A stretch of DNA of 64,000 nucleotides, taken from the NCBI GenBank assembly GCA_000721275.1, contig JOFO01000008.1:304970-368969 (forward strand), read 5' to 3'. The notes under the pieces were generated by a model. It saw nothing but the letters and a program-made list of their open reading frames with translations. It did no database searches and was not told the DNA's origin. Both the position numbers and the translations under genes were made by a program. This document shows positions 9,925 to 20,656 of this stretch, in pieces (the stretch's first letter is position 1; each line of letters opens with the position of its first letter). The stretch comes from Microtetraspora glauca (GTDB lineage: Bacteria > Actinomycetota > Actinomycetes > Streptomycetales > Streptomycetaceae).

Positions 9925-11157
9925 GTGAGCACAGCCAGCGGAGACCAGCGCGCACAGCGGTACGGAGAGGACGCGCGGCCCGCCGCGACGGACCCCGCGG
10001 CGGACGGCGACCGGCGCGCCGGACGGCCCGGCGCCCGCCCCGAACCCGGCACGACCCCCGCGCGGCCCCGCCCCGAGCCCGGCATCGACCCGCTGGAGAC
10101 CGTCCGCGAGGCCGCCGACCCGGCCTGCGACGTCTTCCTCACCGGCACCGTCTTCCTCGACATCGTCTTCACCGGCCTCGACAGCGCCCCCGTCCGCGGC
10201 ACCGAGTCCTGGGCCCGCGGCATGGGCTCCAGCCCCGGCGGCGTCGCCAACATGGCCACCGCCCTCGCCCGCCTCGGCCTGCGCACCTCCCTCGCCGCCG
10301 CCTTCGGCGACGACCACTACGGCGAGTACTGCTGGGACGCCCTCGAACAGGGCGAGGGCATCGACCTCTCGCTCTCCCGCACCGTCCCCGGCTGGCACTC
10401 CCCGGTCACCGTCTCCATGGCCTACGAGGGCGAGCGCACCATGGTCTCCCACGGCCACGAGGCGCCCGGACCCGACGGACCCGCCGTCCGCCCCCCGCTC
10501 GCCCGCGCCGCCGTCGCCTCCCTCGCCCCCGGCCGCACCGAGGAGTGGGTCGCGCGCGCCGCCCGCGACGGCGCCCGGGTCTTCGCCGACGTCGGCTGGG
10601 ACGACACCGGCCGCTGGGACCTGGCGGCCCTGGCCGACCTGGAGCACTGCGAGGCGTTCCTGCCCAACGCCGCCGAGGCGATGCGCTACACCCGCACCGA
10701 CTGCCCGCGCGCCGCCGCCCGCGCGCTGGCCGACAAGGTCCGCTACGCCGTCGTCACCCTCGGCTCCGAGGGCGCCTACGCCGTCGACGGCGCCACCGGC
10801 GAGACCGCCGAGGTGCCCGCCATCCGCGTCGAGGCCCTCGACCCCACCGGCGCCGGCGACGTCTTCGTGGCCGGCTTCGTCACCGGCACCCTCGCCGACT
10901 GGCCGCTCGCCGACCGGCTCGCCTTCGCCGGCCTCACCGCCGCCCTCTCCGTCCAGGAGTTCGGCGGCTCCCTCTCCGCCCCCACCTGGACCGAGGTCGC
11001 CGCCTGGTGGCAGCACGTCCAGCACGACGACCGGCAGGACCCGGAGGCGCTGCGCGCCCGCTACGCCTTCCTCGAAGGGCTGCTCCCCGCCCCCGCGCGC
11101 CCCTGGCCGCCCCGCCGCGCCGTGCCCACCATCGGCTTCCGGGCCGCCGTCCCGTAA
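9925..11157 (+). CDS. PfkB family carbohydrate kinase
   Basis: A 410-aa ribokinase/PfkB-fold kinase. The signature DPTGAGDVFVAGFVTG holds the catalytic aspartate and anion hole, and SPGGVANMATALARLG is the first family motif. A polar, low-complexity extension of about 65 residues precedes the kinase domain. Such enzymes phosphorylate sugars or nucleosides; the substrate is not predictable here. The GTG start has GGGGAG ahead of it. Confidence 0.88.
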   Translation: MSTASGDQRAQRYGEDARPAATDPAADGDRRAGRPGARPEPGTTPARPRPEPGIDPLETVREAADPACDVFLTGTVFLDIVFTGLDSAPVRGTESWARGMGSSPGGVANMATALARLGLRTSLAAAFGDDHYGEYCWDALEQGEGIDLSLSRTVPGWHSPVTVSMAYEGERTMVSHGHEAPGPDGPAVRPPLARAAVASLAPGRTEEWVARAARDGARVFADVGWDDTGRWDLAALADLEHCEAFLPNAAEAMRYTRTDCPRAAARALADKVRYAVVTLGSEGAYAVDGATGETAEVPAIRVEALDPTGAGDVFVAGFVTGTLADWPLADRLAFAGLTAALSVQEFGGSLSAPTWTEVAAWWQHVQHDDRQDPEALRARYAFLEGLLPAPARPWPPRRAVPTIGFRAAVP

Positions 11158-11261
11158 ACCGCTTCGGGCACCCCGGTGCCAGGTCGTAGGCTGGGGGCGA
11201 GAGGTTGTCGAGCAGCGAGAACCCCGCAGCAGGAGGTATGCGCAGGCCAGAGGGCCGGCCC

Positions 11262-13370
<2,109 letters not shown>

Positions 13371-13383
13371 AAGAGCACCGCAC

Positions 13384-13881
13384 ATGTCGATCGACGTCAA
13401 CAACGAGTCCGGCACCGAGGTCGATGAGCAGGCGATCCTCGACATCGCCCGCTACGCCCTCGGCCGCATGCGCATCCACCCGCTGTCCGAGCTGTCGGTG
13501 ATCGTGGTGGACGCGGAGGCGATGGAGCAGCTCCACATCCAGTGGATGGACCTCCCCGGACCGACGGACGTCATGTCCTTCCCGATGGACGAGCTCCGCC
13601 CGCCGGCCAAGGACGACGAGGAGCCCCCGCAGGGGCTCCTCGGCGACATCGTGCTCTGCCCCGAGGTCGCGAAGAAGCAGGGAGAGGACGCCCCGACCAA
13701 GCACTCCATGGACGAGGAGCTGCAGCTCCTCACCGTCCACGGCGTCCTCCACCTGCTCGGCTACGACCACGAGGAGCCCGACGAGAAGGCCGAGATGTTC
13801 GGCCTCCAGGCGGCGATCGTCGACGGCTGGCGCGCCGAGAAGGGCCTCACCGGCCCGTCCCCCGCGCCGACCGTCAACTGA
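13384..13881 (+). CDS. ybeY: Endoribonuclease YbeY
   Basis: A 165-aa zinc-dependent RNase involved in 16S rRNA 3' end maturation and ribosome quality control. The zinc motif H119-GVL-H123-LLGYD-H129 is intact. It begins 13 bases after the phoH stop, the usual order in actinobacteria, and the hemolysin-family gene follows after 13 bases. Confidence 0.96.
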   Translation: MSIDVNNESGTEVDEQAILDIARYALGRMRIHPLSELSVIVVDAEAMEQLHIQWMDLPGPTDVMSFPMDELRPPAKDDEEPPQGLLGDIVLCPEVAKKQGEDAPTKHSMDEELQLLTVHGVLHLLGYDHEEPDEKAEMFGLQAAIVDGWRAEKGLTGPSPAPTVN

Positions 13882-13894
13882 CCCCGCGCGCCCG

Positions 13895-15202
13895 ATGAGC
13901 ATCCAGCTGATCCTCGGCGCGGTCGCCCTGGTCGTCGTCGCCTGGCTCGCCGCCTGCGCCGAGGCCGGACTCGCCCGCGTCTCCAGCTTCCGCGCCGCCG
14001 AGGCCGTCCGCTCCGGACGGCGCGGCGCCGGGAAGCTCTCCCAGGTCGCCGCCGACCCCACCCGCTACCTGAACGTGGCGCTGCTCGTCCGCGTCGCCTG
14101 CGAGATGGCGGCCGGCGTCCTCGTCACGTACGCCTGCCTGGAGTACTTCCCGGAGACCTGGGAGGCGCTGCTGGTCGCGATCGCCGTGATGGTGCTGGTC
14201 AGCTATGTGGCGGTCGGCGTCTCGCCGCGCACCATCGGCCGCCAGCACCCGCTGAACACGGCGACCGCCGCCGCGTACGTCCTCCTCCCGCTGGCCCGGA
14301 TCATGGGCCCGGTCCCGCAGCTGCTGATCCTCATCGGCAACGCGCTCACCCCCGGCAAGGGCTTCCGCAAGGGCCCCTTCGCCTCCGAGGCCGAGCTGCG
14401 GGCGCTGGTGGACCTGGCCGAGCAGGAGTCGCTGATCGAGGACGAGGAGCGCCGGATGGTGCACTCGGTCTTCGAGCTGGGCGACACCCTGGTCCGCGAG
14501 GTGATGGTGCCGCGCACCGACCTGGTCTCCATCGAGCGGTACAAGACCGTCCGGCAGGCGCTCACCCTCGCGCTGCGCTCCGGCTTCTCCCGGATCCCGG
14601 TGACGGGGGAGAACGAGGACGACGTCGTCGGGATCGTGTACCTGAAGGACCTGGCCCGCAAGACGCACATCAACCGCGACGCGGAGGCCGACCTGGTCTC
14701 CACCGCGATGCGGGCGGCGTCGTTCGTCCCCGACACCAAGAACGCCGGCGACCTGCTGCGCGAGATGCAGCGGGAGCGCAACCACGTCGCCGTCGTCATC
14801 GACGAGTACGGCGGCACGGCCGGCATCGTCACCATCGAGGACATCCTGGAGGAGATCGTCGGCGAGATCACCGACGAGTACGACCGGGAGCTGCCGCCGG
14901 TCCAGGAGCTCGGCGACGACCGCCACCGGGTGACCGCCCGCCTCGACATCGGCGACCTGGGCGAGCTGTACGGCTTCGGCCCGGACGAGTTCGACGACGA
15001 GGACGTGGAGACCGTCGGCGGACTGCTCGCCAAGGCCCTCGGCCGGGTCCCGATCTCCGGCGCCACGGCCGTCGTCGCCCTGCCGGACGGGCGGGAGCTG
15101 AAGCTGACCGCCGAGGCGTCGGCCGGCCGCCGGAACAAGATCGTCACCGTGCTCGTCGAGCCGGTCGCCCCGGCCGCGGCGGCGGGGGAGGAGCGGGCGT
15201 GA
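13895..15202 (+). CDS. CNNM/HlyC-CorC family membrane protein
   Basis: A 435-aa protein with an N-terminal CNNM (DUF21) membrane domain (AVALVVVAWLAACAEAG and two to three more hydrophobic stretches), a paired CBS module at about 205-325 (VREVMVPRTDLVSI; VAVVIDEYGGTAGIVTIEDI) and a C-terminal CorC_HlyC domain. Relatives act in Mg2+/Co2+ homeostasis; 'hemolysin' is a historic label. It sits between ybeY and era as in Mycobacterium tuberculosis. Confidence 0.92.
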   Translation: MSIQLILGAVALVVVAWLAACAEAGLARVSSFRAAEAVRSGRRGAGKLSQVAADPTRYLNVALLVRVACEMAAGVLVTYACLEYFPETWEALLVAIAVMVLVSYVAVGVSPRTIGRQHPLNTATAAAYVLLPLARIMGPVPQLLILIGNALTPGKGFRKGPFASEAELRALVDLAEQESLIEDEERRMVHSVFELGDTLVREVMVPRTDLVSIERYKTVRQALTLALRSGFSRIPVTGENEDDVVGIVYLKDLARKTHINRDAEADLVSTAMRAASFVPDTKNAGDLLREMQRERNHVAVVIDEYGGTAGIVTIEDILEEIVGEITDEYDRELPPVQELGDDRHRVTARLDIGDLGELYGFGPDEFDDEDVETVGGLLAKALGRVPISGATAVVALPDGRELKLTAEASAGRRNKIVTVLVEPVAPAAAAGEERA

Positions 15203-15552
15203 CCCCGGAGCGGCTGCGCGCCTTCTGCCTGGAGTTCGGCGACGCGACCGAGGAGTTCCCCTTCGGCCCCGACGTCTCCGTCTTCAAGGTGGCGGGGAAG
15301 CTCTTCGCGCTCTCGTGGCTCGACGCCGAGCCGCTGCGGGTCAACCTCAAGTGCGACCCGGAGGACGCCGTGCGGCTCCGCGAGGAGTACCCGGCGATCA
15401 CCCCCGGCTACCACATGAACAAGCGCCACTGGAACACCGTCGAGGTGGCCGGGCTCCCGGACCGGATGGTCCGGGAGCTCATCGAGGACTCGTACGACCT
15501 GGTCGTCGCCGGTCTGCCGAAGGCGGTACGGCTCCGGCTCGACCGGCCGTAG
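15199..15552 (+). CDS. MmcQ/YjbR family protein
   Basis: A 117-aa protein of the MmcQ/YjbR family, small CyaY-like-fold proteins of unclear role. LRAFCLEFGDATEEFPFGPD at the start and YHMNKRHWNTVEV are characteristic. The GTG start overlaps the stop of the CNNM gene (GTGA). Its end lies one base from the end of the convergent MFS gene. Confidence 0.9.
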   Translation: MTPERLRAFCLEFGDATEEFPFGPDVSVFKVAGKLFALSWLDAEPLRVNLKCDPEDAVRLREEYPAITPGYHMNKRHWNTVEVAGLPDRMVRELIEDSYDLVVAGLPKAVRLRLDRP

Positions 15553-15553
15553 C

Positions 15554-16957
15554 TCACCGCGCGCGGCGCAGACCGAGGGCGACCAGCACCGCCGCGCCGA
15601 GCACGATCGCCGCGTCCACGGCGACGACGGTGCGCACCCCCTCGTACAGGCCGCCGCCGGTGGTGGCGAGGACGCCCAGCATCGGGATGCCGACGGTGAG
15701 GCCGACCTGCTGGGTGGTGGTGACGAGCCCGGTCGCCAGGCCCTGCTCCTCGTCGCGGACGCCCGAGGTGACCGTGAGGCCGTACGAGATGATCGCGCCG
15801 AGGTGGAACATCGAGGCGAGGGTGACCGCGACGGTCGCCACGACCGCGCCGGAGCGCTCGCCGATGCCGAGCAGCGCCGCCGTGAGGACCGCCTGTCCGG
15901 CGAGCGAGACGACGAGGGTGCGGCGGGCGCCGATTCGTCCGACGACCTTGGGCGTGAGCGTCCCGGCGAGGACCGAGAACAGGCCCTGGATCCCGAAGAC
16001 GACGCCGGTCGCGAAGGCCGAGAGGCCCAGCGTCGACTGGAGGTAGAGCGTCAGGACGAAGACGATCGTCGACATCATCGAGAAGGTGACGAGGCCGCCG
16101 AGGTTGCCGAAGGCGACCGTGCGCCGGCGGAGCATCGGCAGCGAGACCAGCGGCGCCGGGTGGCGGGACTCGACGACGACGAAGGCGGTCAGCAGGAGCA
16201 GTCCGGCGGCCAGGGCGACGAGCACGTCGGTGCCGCCGAAGCCGCGTTCGGCGGCGGTGGTCAGGGCGTAGATGAGGGCGAGCAGGCCGCCGGTGACGGT
16301 GACCGCGCCGGGCACGTCGAGCCGGGGCCGGTCGGGGGTGCGGGACTCGGTGAGCAGGCCCGGCGCGAGCGGCAGCACGATCAGCGTGACGACGGCGAGC
16401 AGGCCCATGGTGGAGCGCCAGCCCAGGGTGTCGGTCATGACGCCGCCGAGGACCATGCCGACGGTGAAGCCCAGCGACATCAGGGTGCCGGAGATGCCGA
16501 GCGCCCGGTCGCGCAGCGGCCCCTCCGGGAAGGACGTGGTGAGCAGGGACATGCCGGTGGGCACGATCGCGGCGGCGCCGACGCCCTGGAGGGCGCGGCC
16601 GGTGAGGAAGGACGCCGGGTCCCAGGCGACGGTCGCGAGCACGGAGGCGGCGGCGAAGAGGCCGAGGCCGCCGAGGAAGAGCCGCTTGCGGCCGTAGAGG
16701 TCGCCGATCCGCCCGAAGAGCAGCAGGAAGCCGCCGGAGGGGAGGGCGAAGGCGGTGACGGCCCACTGGAGGGCGGACGGGTCGAGGCCGAGGTCGGCGC
16801 CGAGGACGGGCAGTGCGACGTTGAGGACGGAGAAGTCGAGCGCCACGATGAACTGGGCGGCGCACAGCACGAAGAGGACGAGCCGGGAGCGGCCGGTGAG
16901 GGCCGGGGGAGCCGGCGCGGTGCCGGGGGTGTCGGGGGCGGAGGTCACGGTTGCCAT
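15554..16957 (-). CDS. MFS transporter, DHA2 (14-TM) type
   Basis: A 467-aa multidrug-efflux-type permease with about fourteen hydrophobic segments. It shows LDFSVLNVALPVLGADLG in TM1, GRIGDLYGRKR in the first cytoplasmic loop, and GRALQGVGAAAIVPTGMSLL. It is divergent from the HTH regulator at 17049, a common efflux/regulator arrangement. Upstream GAGAGT followed by seven bases suggests a leaderless start at the chosen ATG. Confidence 0.9.
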   Translation of the reverse strand: MATVTSAPDTPGTAPAPPALTGRSRLVLFVLCAAQFIVALDFSVLNVALPVLGADLGLDPSALQWAVTAFALPSGGFLLLFGRIGDLYGRKRLFLGGLGLFAAASVLATVAWDPASFLTGRALQGVGAAAIVPTGMSLLTTSFPEGPLRDRALGISGTLMSLGFTVGMVLGGVMTDTLGWRSTMGLLAVVTLIVLPLAPGLLTESRTPDRPRLDVPGAVTVTGGLLALIYALTTAAERGFGGTDVLVALAAGLLLLTAFVVVESRHPAPLVSLPMLRRRTVAFGNLGGLVTFSMMSTIVFVLTLYLQSTLGLSAFATGVVFGIQGLFSVLAGTLTPKVVGRIGARRTLVVSLAGQAVLTAALLGIGERSGAVVATVAVTLASMFHLGAIISYGLTVTSGVRDEEQGLATGLVTTTQQVGLTVGIPMLGVLATTGGGLYEGVRTVVAVDAAIVLGAAVLVALGLRRAR

Positions 16958-17048
16958 GCCCACGACTCTCACGGTCCGGGAACATCGCCGGGTAGCGGGA
17001 ACTTATCCTGTTGGTCGCACCACCAGGCGACCGGGGGAGGCAGCACAC
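16958..17048. promoter_or_regulatory. Divergent promoter region of the first MFS/HTH pair
   Basis: This 91-base gap must hold both promoters. It contains a direct repeat GGGAAC at 16978-16983 and 16997-17002, TATCCT at 17004-17009 as a candidate -10, and an inverted repeat GGTCG-N10-CGACC at 17013-17032. The likely autoregulatory operator is among these, but I cannot single one out. Confidence 0.45.
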
Positions 17049-17936
17049 GTGGTGACAGCGGTGGAGAGCGGCGGCGCCAAGGCGCACCGGCTGGCCGAGC
17101 TGCGCGAGTTCCTGATGAGCCGCCGGGCCCGGGTGACCCCGGCCGAGGCGGGCCTGCCGGACGGCGGCGGCAGGCGGCGCACGCCCGGCCTGCGCCGCGA
17201 GGAGGTCGCCGTCCTCGCGGGCGTCGGGGTCAGCTGGTACCAGTGGCTGGAGCAGGGGCGGGACATCACCGTCTCGCCGCAGGTCCTGGACTCGGTGGCG
17301 CGGGTGCTGCGGCTGAGCCCGGCCGAGCGCCGCCATCTGTACGTCCTGGCGGCGCTGAACCCGCCGGCCCTCGAACCGGCCCCGGAGGACCGGGGGATGT
17401 GCGACGGGCTGCGGCGGCTGATCGAGGCGTGGATGCCGTTCCCGGCGCACATCATGGACGCGTACTGGAACATCGTGATGTTCAACGAGGCGGCGGCGGC
17501 CGTCTTCGGGCTGCGGCCGGACGTGCACCGCAACTGCCTGATCGACTTCTTCACCGACGAGAGCTACCGGGGGCGGATGCGCGGCTGGGAGGAGCTGGCG
17601 CCGAAGGTGGTGGCGCAGTTCCGGTCGGCGTGCTCGGAGTGCCCGGACGACGAGGGCTTCCGGGCGGTGGTCGAGGAGGCGAAGGCGGCGAGCGCCGAGT
17701 TCGCGGAGCTGTGGGAGCGGCGGGACATCCTGCCCGGCGGCCAGAACCGCAAGGAGATGGACCACCCGGTGGCCGGTCTCCTGGTCGTGGAGGCCACCCA
17801 GCTGAGGGTGCCGGCCCGGCCCGACCTGGCGATCGTGCTGCACACGCCGCTGCCGGAGGCGGGGACGGCCGAGAAGCTGGAGTGGCTGGTGTCGCCGGAG
17901 GGGCGGCGGGGGGCCCTGTACCCGCTGGCGGGCTGA
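17049..17936 (+). CDS. Helix-turn-helix regulator, MmyB-like ligand-binding type
   Basis: A 295-aa regulator with an N-terminal XRE-type HTH (RRRTPGLRREEVAVLAGVGVSWYQWLEQGRD is the characteristic stretch, in parts) and a C-terminal MmyB-like PAS-fold domain (WNIVMFNEAAAAVFGL). These regulators are usually coupled to a neighbouring reductase or transporter; here the divergent DHA2 transporter is the probable target. GGGGGAGG lies eight bases before the GTG; a second GTG follows immediately. Confidence 0.9.
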   Translation: MVTAVESGGAKAHRLAELREFLMSRRARVTPAEAGLPDGGGRRRTPGLRREEVAVLAGVGVSWYQWLEQGRDITVSPQVLDSVARVLRLSPAERRHLYVLAALNPPALEPAPEDRGMCDGLRRLIEAWMPFPAHIMDAYWNIVMFNEAAAAVFGLRPDVHRNCLIDFFTDESYRGRMRGWEELAPKVVAQFRSACSECPDDEGFRAVVEEAKAASAEFAELWERRDILPGGQNRKEMDHPVAGLLVVEATQLRVPARPDLAIVLHTPLPEAGTAEKLEWLVSPEGRRGALYPLAG

Positions 17937-17963
17937 CCGGGCGCCCCGACCTATGCTCGGTCC

Positions 17964-18326
17964 ATGACACTCAGCAGTGAGCACGGCGACCTCGGCGCCG
18001 AGGACCTGAAGATCATCACGCTGGCGCGCAGCGCCCGCGCCCGCAACGGCGTGCCGGAGGGGGCGGCCGTACGGGACGAGACCGGCCGCACCTACGTGGC
18101 GGGCACCGTGGAGCTGGAGTCGCTGAAGCTGAGCGCCCTGCGGACGGCCGTGGCGATGGCGGTGGCGAGCGGGGCGCGGTCGCTGGAGGCGGCGGCCGTG
18201 GTGTCCGCCGCGGAGGCCGCGTCCGACGAGGACCGGGCGGCCGTGCGGGACCTGGGCGGTCCGGAGACGCCGGTGCTGCTCGCGGGTCCGGACGGGCAGC
18301 TGCGGTCGGCCGTCACGGCGGGCTGA
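17964..18326 (+). CDS. Cytidine-deaminase-like protein lacking catalytic residues
   Basis: A 120-aa protein of the cytidine-deaminase-like group found before era in actinobacteria. The fold assignment rests on family and position: the zinc motifs of true cytidine deaminases (HAE and PCxxC) are absent and there is no cysteine at all. It is therefore probably not a deaminase. TATGCT six bases before the ATG suggests a leaderless transcript. In M. tuberculosis a protein of this type lies directly before era; here three surface genes intervene. Confidence 0.75.
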   Translation: MTLSSEHGDLGAEDLKIITLARSARARNGVPEGAAVRDETGRTYVAGTVELESLKLSALRTAVAMAVASGARSLEAAAVVSAAEAASDEDRAAVRDLGGPETPVLLAGPDGQLRSAVTAG

Positions 18327-18444
18327 GCGGAGCGCTTCCCGCGTACGGGTCCGGCCGCCGGCCGGGCCCTTGCGCGTTCGTGAAGGATCTCCGTGCCTTC
18401 TCTTGCCTTCCCCGGGTGTCTGCGCGTCAATAGGCGGCGGAAGG

Positions 18445-18461
18445 TCCGACGGACCGTCAGA
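18445..18461. promoter_or_regulatory. Palindrome of the surface-gene motif, copy 1
   Basis: TCCGACGGACCGTCAGA, 64 bases upstream of the small secreted protein gene. It matches the copy at 19131 at 12 of 17 positions and shares its dyad symmetry. Confidence 0.6.
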
Positions 18462-18525
18462 TCTTCGCCATTCCACGCAGTGCCCGCACCCCTGCGTCCG
18501 TCAACGGAAGGGGTACGAACCCGTC

Positions 18526-19008
18526 ATGAGAAGAAGCACCTGGGGGGCGGCCGGAACGCTCGCCGCGGGCCTCGCCGCGGCCTCGCTCGCCTTCGCCCCC
18601 ACGGCCTCCGCGGCCGTCTCGCCGGGCTCGGTCACGGCGTCGTACGACTGCGGTTCCTGGGGCGGCGGCACCGCCACGCTCACCATGACCCACTCCGGGA
18701 CCACGGCCCAGGTCTCGATCAATGCCCCCGTCACCACCCCGATCGCGGTCGGCGCGGACACGATCAGCTCCACGCTGGTCCTGGACAACACCACGGGTCC
18801 CGACCGGGTCTTCACCGGAAAGAAGAACCCGGCGATCCCGGCCGGCGGGGCCGCCAAGCTCGGCCCGCTGACCGCCGCGAACGTGGTGACCGGCGACAGG
18901 CTCGACTCGTACTTCGCCGGCGTCGCCCTCAAGCTGGTCATCTTCGGCGTCACGGTGAACTGCGACGCGGTCACGTCGCAGTCCCCGGGCCCGTTCGTCA
19001 TCAGCTGA
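18526..19008 (+). CDS. Small secreted protein
   Basis: A 160-aa protein with a clear Sec signal (RRS, hydrophobic GTLAAGLAAASLAFAP, cleavage after TASA). The mature part has two cysteines, YDCGSWG near its start and VNCDAV near its end, which could form a disulphide, and a GKKNPAIPAGG segment. The same spacing of Cys, KKNP and Cys occurs in the N-terminal half of the next protein, so the two appear homologous. No enzyme motif. A role as partner of the WxL-like surface protein is inferred. Confidence 0.82.
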   Translation: MRRSTWGAAGTLAAGLAAASLAFAPTASAAVSPGSVTASYDCGSWGGGTATLTMTHSGTTAQVSINAPVTTPIAVGADTISSTLVLDNTTGPDRVFTGKKNPAIPAGGAAKLGPLTAANVVTGDRLDSYFAGVALKLVIFGVTVNCDAVTSQSPGPFVIS

Positions 19009-19130
19009 CCCCGGTCCCGATCCCGGTCCGCACCCGCTCGTCCCGACCGGTGCCGCCCCGCGCGGCGCCGGTCCCCGGCGTGCCCGCCGGCCGGCGGCAA
19101 CGGCCCCTCCACCAGCGGATCTTGACAGGA

Positions 19131-19147
19131 TCTGATGGGTCATCAGA
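19131..19147. promoter_or_regulatory. Palindrome of the surface-gene motif, copy 2
   Basis: TCTGATGGGTCATCAGA is a perfect inverted repeat (7-bp arms, GGT spacer), 81 bases before the WxL-like gene. It lies five bases downstream of a consensus TTGACA (19122-19127). Confidence 0.68.
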
Positions 19148-19228
19148 CAAAGGGGTCCGTCGTTCTTGACTTCTCTCGCCCCGCCGCCGTCAATGGCGCC
19201 CTCTCGACCCTCAGGAGGGGGCACACCC

Positions 19229-20566
19229 ATGGCATTCACCCGAACCCGGGCGGCGGCCCGAAGACGGCGCTGGACCGCCGTCCTCGGCGCCACCGCCCTC
19301 GCGTTCGCGGCCGGCGGCGCGCTCGCCGCCCCGGCGCACGCCTCCGGCACCGGGCAGTCGGTGGAATTCCCCACCCGCTGCGTCCCGCCGCCCATCGCCG
19401 GCATCCCGCCCATCGAGGGCGTCACCACCGCCGTGATCTCGGTCGACAACGCCAGCCCCGAGGTCGGCGACACCGTCGCCGTGACCTACTCGATCACCAA
19501 GCCGGCCGCGTCGAACCCGGTGGACCTCGCGCTCCCGGCCGACATCCTCACCCCCACCGGCAAGGTCGTCCTCGGCGGCGCCCAGACCGGCACGGTCAGC
19601 GTCACCGGCCCCAAGAAGAACCCGCCGGTCCCCGGCAAGGGCACCTTCCCCGGCTTCTCCATGACCGGCAGCTTCACGGTCACCGCCCCCGGCGCGATCA
19701 CCCTCTCGCCGGGCGACTACAACATCCACACCAGCTACATCATGGAGCTGGACACCCCCTGCACCGTCCTCAGCCCGCCCGCCCCCGTCTCCGAGACGGT
19801 CCGGGCCGGCGACCAGACCGTGCCCAACGAGCGGACCCTTGAACTCGGCGCCACCTCCGGCGCCCCCGGCGTCCGCGTCACCGTCACCGGCGCCAGGTTC
19901 ACCCCGCTCAGCCAGGTGACTGTCGCCGCCCGGGCCGGAGCGGCCGAGACCGCCGACCGGATGACCGTCACCACCGACAGCGCCGGCGGCTTCACCGCCC
20001 GCCTCAAGGTGAACGACCCCGCCACCACCGGGATCGTGGCCTACGAGGGCGGCACCTGGGACGCCGACAAGGGCGCCGGCCCGGTCGCGTACCAGGTCGT
20101 CGACGACACCCCGACCCCGCCGAACAGCCAGAGGATCACCGCCTCGGTCACCGCGGGCGAGCTGTCCATGACCCAGGCCGGAGACGCCGTCGCGCTCTCC
20201 GCGGTCGACTTCGGCACCGGCGGCGCCGCCACCGGCGACCTCCGCACCGTGACGGTCAAGGACTTCCGCGGCGGCCCCGCGGGCTGGACCGTCACCGGCA
20301 AGGTCACCGACTTCACCGGACCCGGCGGCGCCATCGGCGCGGACCGGCTCAGCTGGACCCCCGCCTGCGCCGCCAAGCCGGGCAGCCCCAGCGCCTGCGC
20401 GGCCGGCTCCGCCGGACCCGTCGGCGCCGGAGCCACCCTCGCCTCCACGGCGAACGGCACCCTCACCGGCGGCGAGTTCACCCTCGACGCCCGGCTCTCG
20501 CTGGACGTCCCGGCGTTCACCGCCCCCGGCAGCTACGCGGGCGTCCTGACGCTGACGCTGTCCTGA
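19229..20566 (+). CDS. Secreted WxL-domain-like surface protein
   Basis: A 445-aa protein with a signal peptide ending near APAHA. The N-terminal half resembles the preceding small protein (PTRC..., GPKKNPPVPGKG, DTPCTVL). A central beta-rich segment (VRVTVTGARFTPLSQVTV) is followed from about residue 300 by a domain resembling Firmicutes WxL domains: GDLRTVTVKDFRGGPAGWTV, then DRLSWTP. The first motif reads WTV rather than WxL, so the assignment is by pattern. The next gene encodes a DUF916-type protein, the usual partner of WxL proteins. AGGAGGGG lies eight bases before the ATG. Confidence 0.82.
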   Translation: MAFTRTRAAARRRRWTAVLGATALAFAAGGALAAPAHASGTGQSVEFPTRCVPPPIAGIPPIEGVTTAVISVDNASPEVGDTVAVTYSITKPAASNPVDLALPADILTPTGKVVLGGAQTGTVSVTGPKKNPPVPGKGTFPGFSMTGSFTVTAPGAITLSPGDYNIHTSYIMELDTPCTVLSPPAPVSETVRAGDQTVPNERTLELGATSGAPGVRVTVTGARFTPLSQVTVAARAGAAETADRMTVTTDSAGGFTARLKVNDPATTGIVAYEGGTWDADKGAGPVAYQVVDDTPTPPNSQRITASVTAGELSMTQAGDAVALSAVDFGTGGAATGDLRTVTVKDFRGGPAGWTVTGKVTDFTGPGGAIGADRLSWTPACAAKPGSPSACAAGSAGPVGAGATLASTANGTLTGGEFTLDARLSLDVPAFTAPGSYAGVLTLTLS

Positions 20567-20656
20567 CCGCGACCGAAGGGCCGGCCGGGCGCACACCCCG
20601 GCCGGCCCCCGGGCCGCCCCTCCCGTCCCCTCCACCGCACCCGGGGGTTCCGCACC

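Noticed and set aside
17234-17243. CTGGTACCAG inside the first HTH gene
   Set aside because: It encodes the conserved SWYQW of the HTH family and lies within the gene, so it is explained by coding constraint.
17964-18326. Active cytidine deaminase
   Set aside because: All zinc-binding and catalytic motifs are missing.
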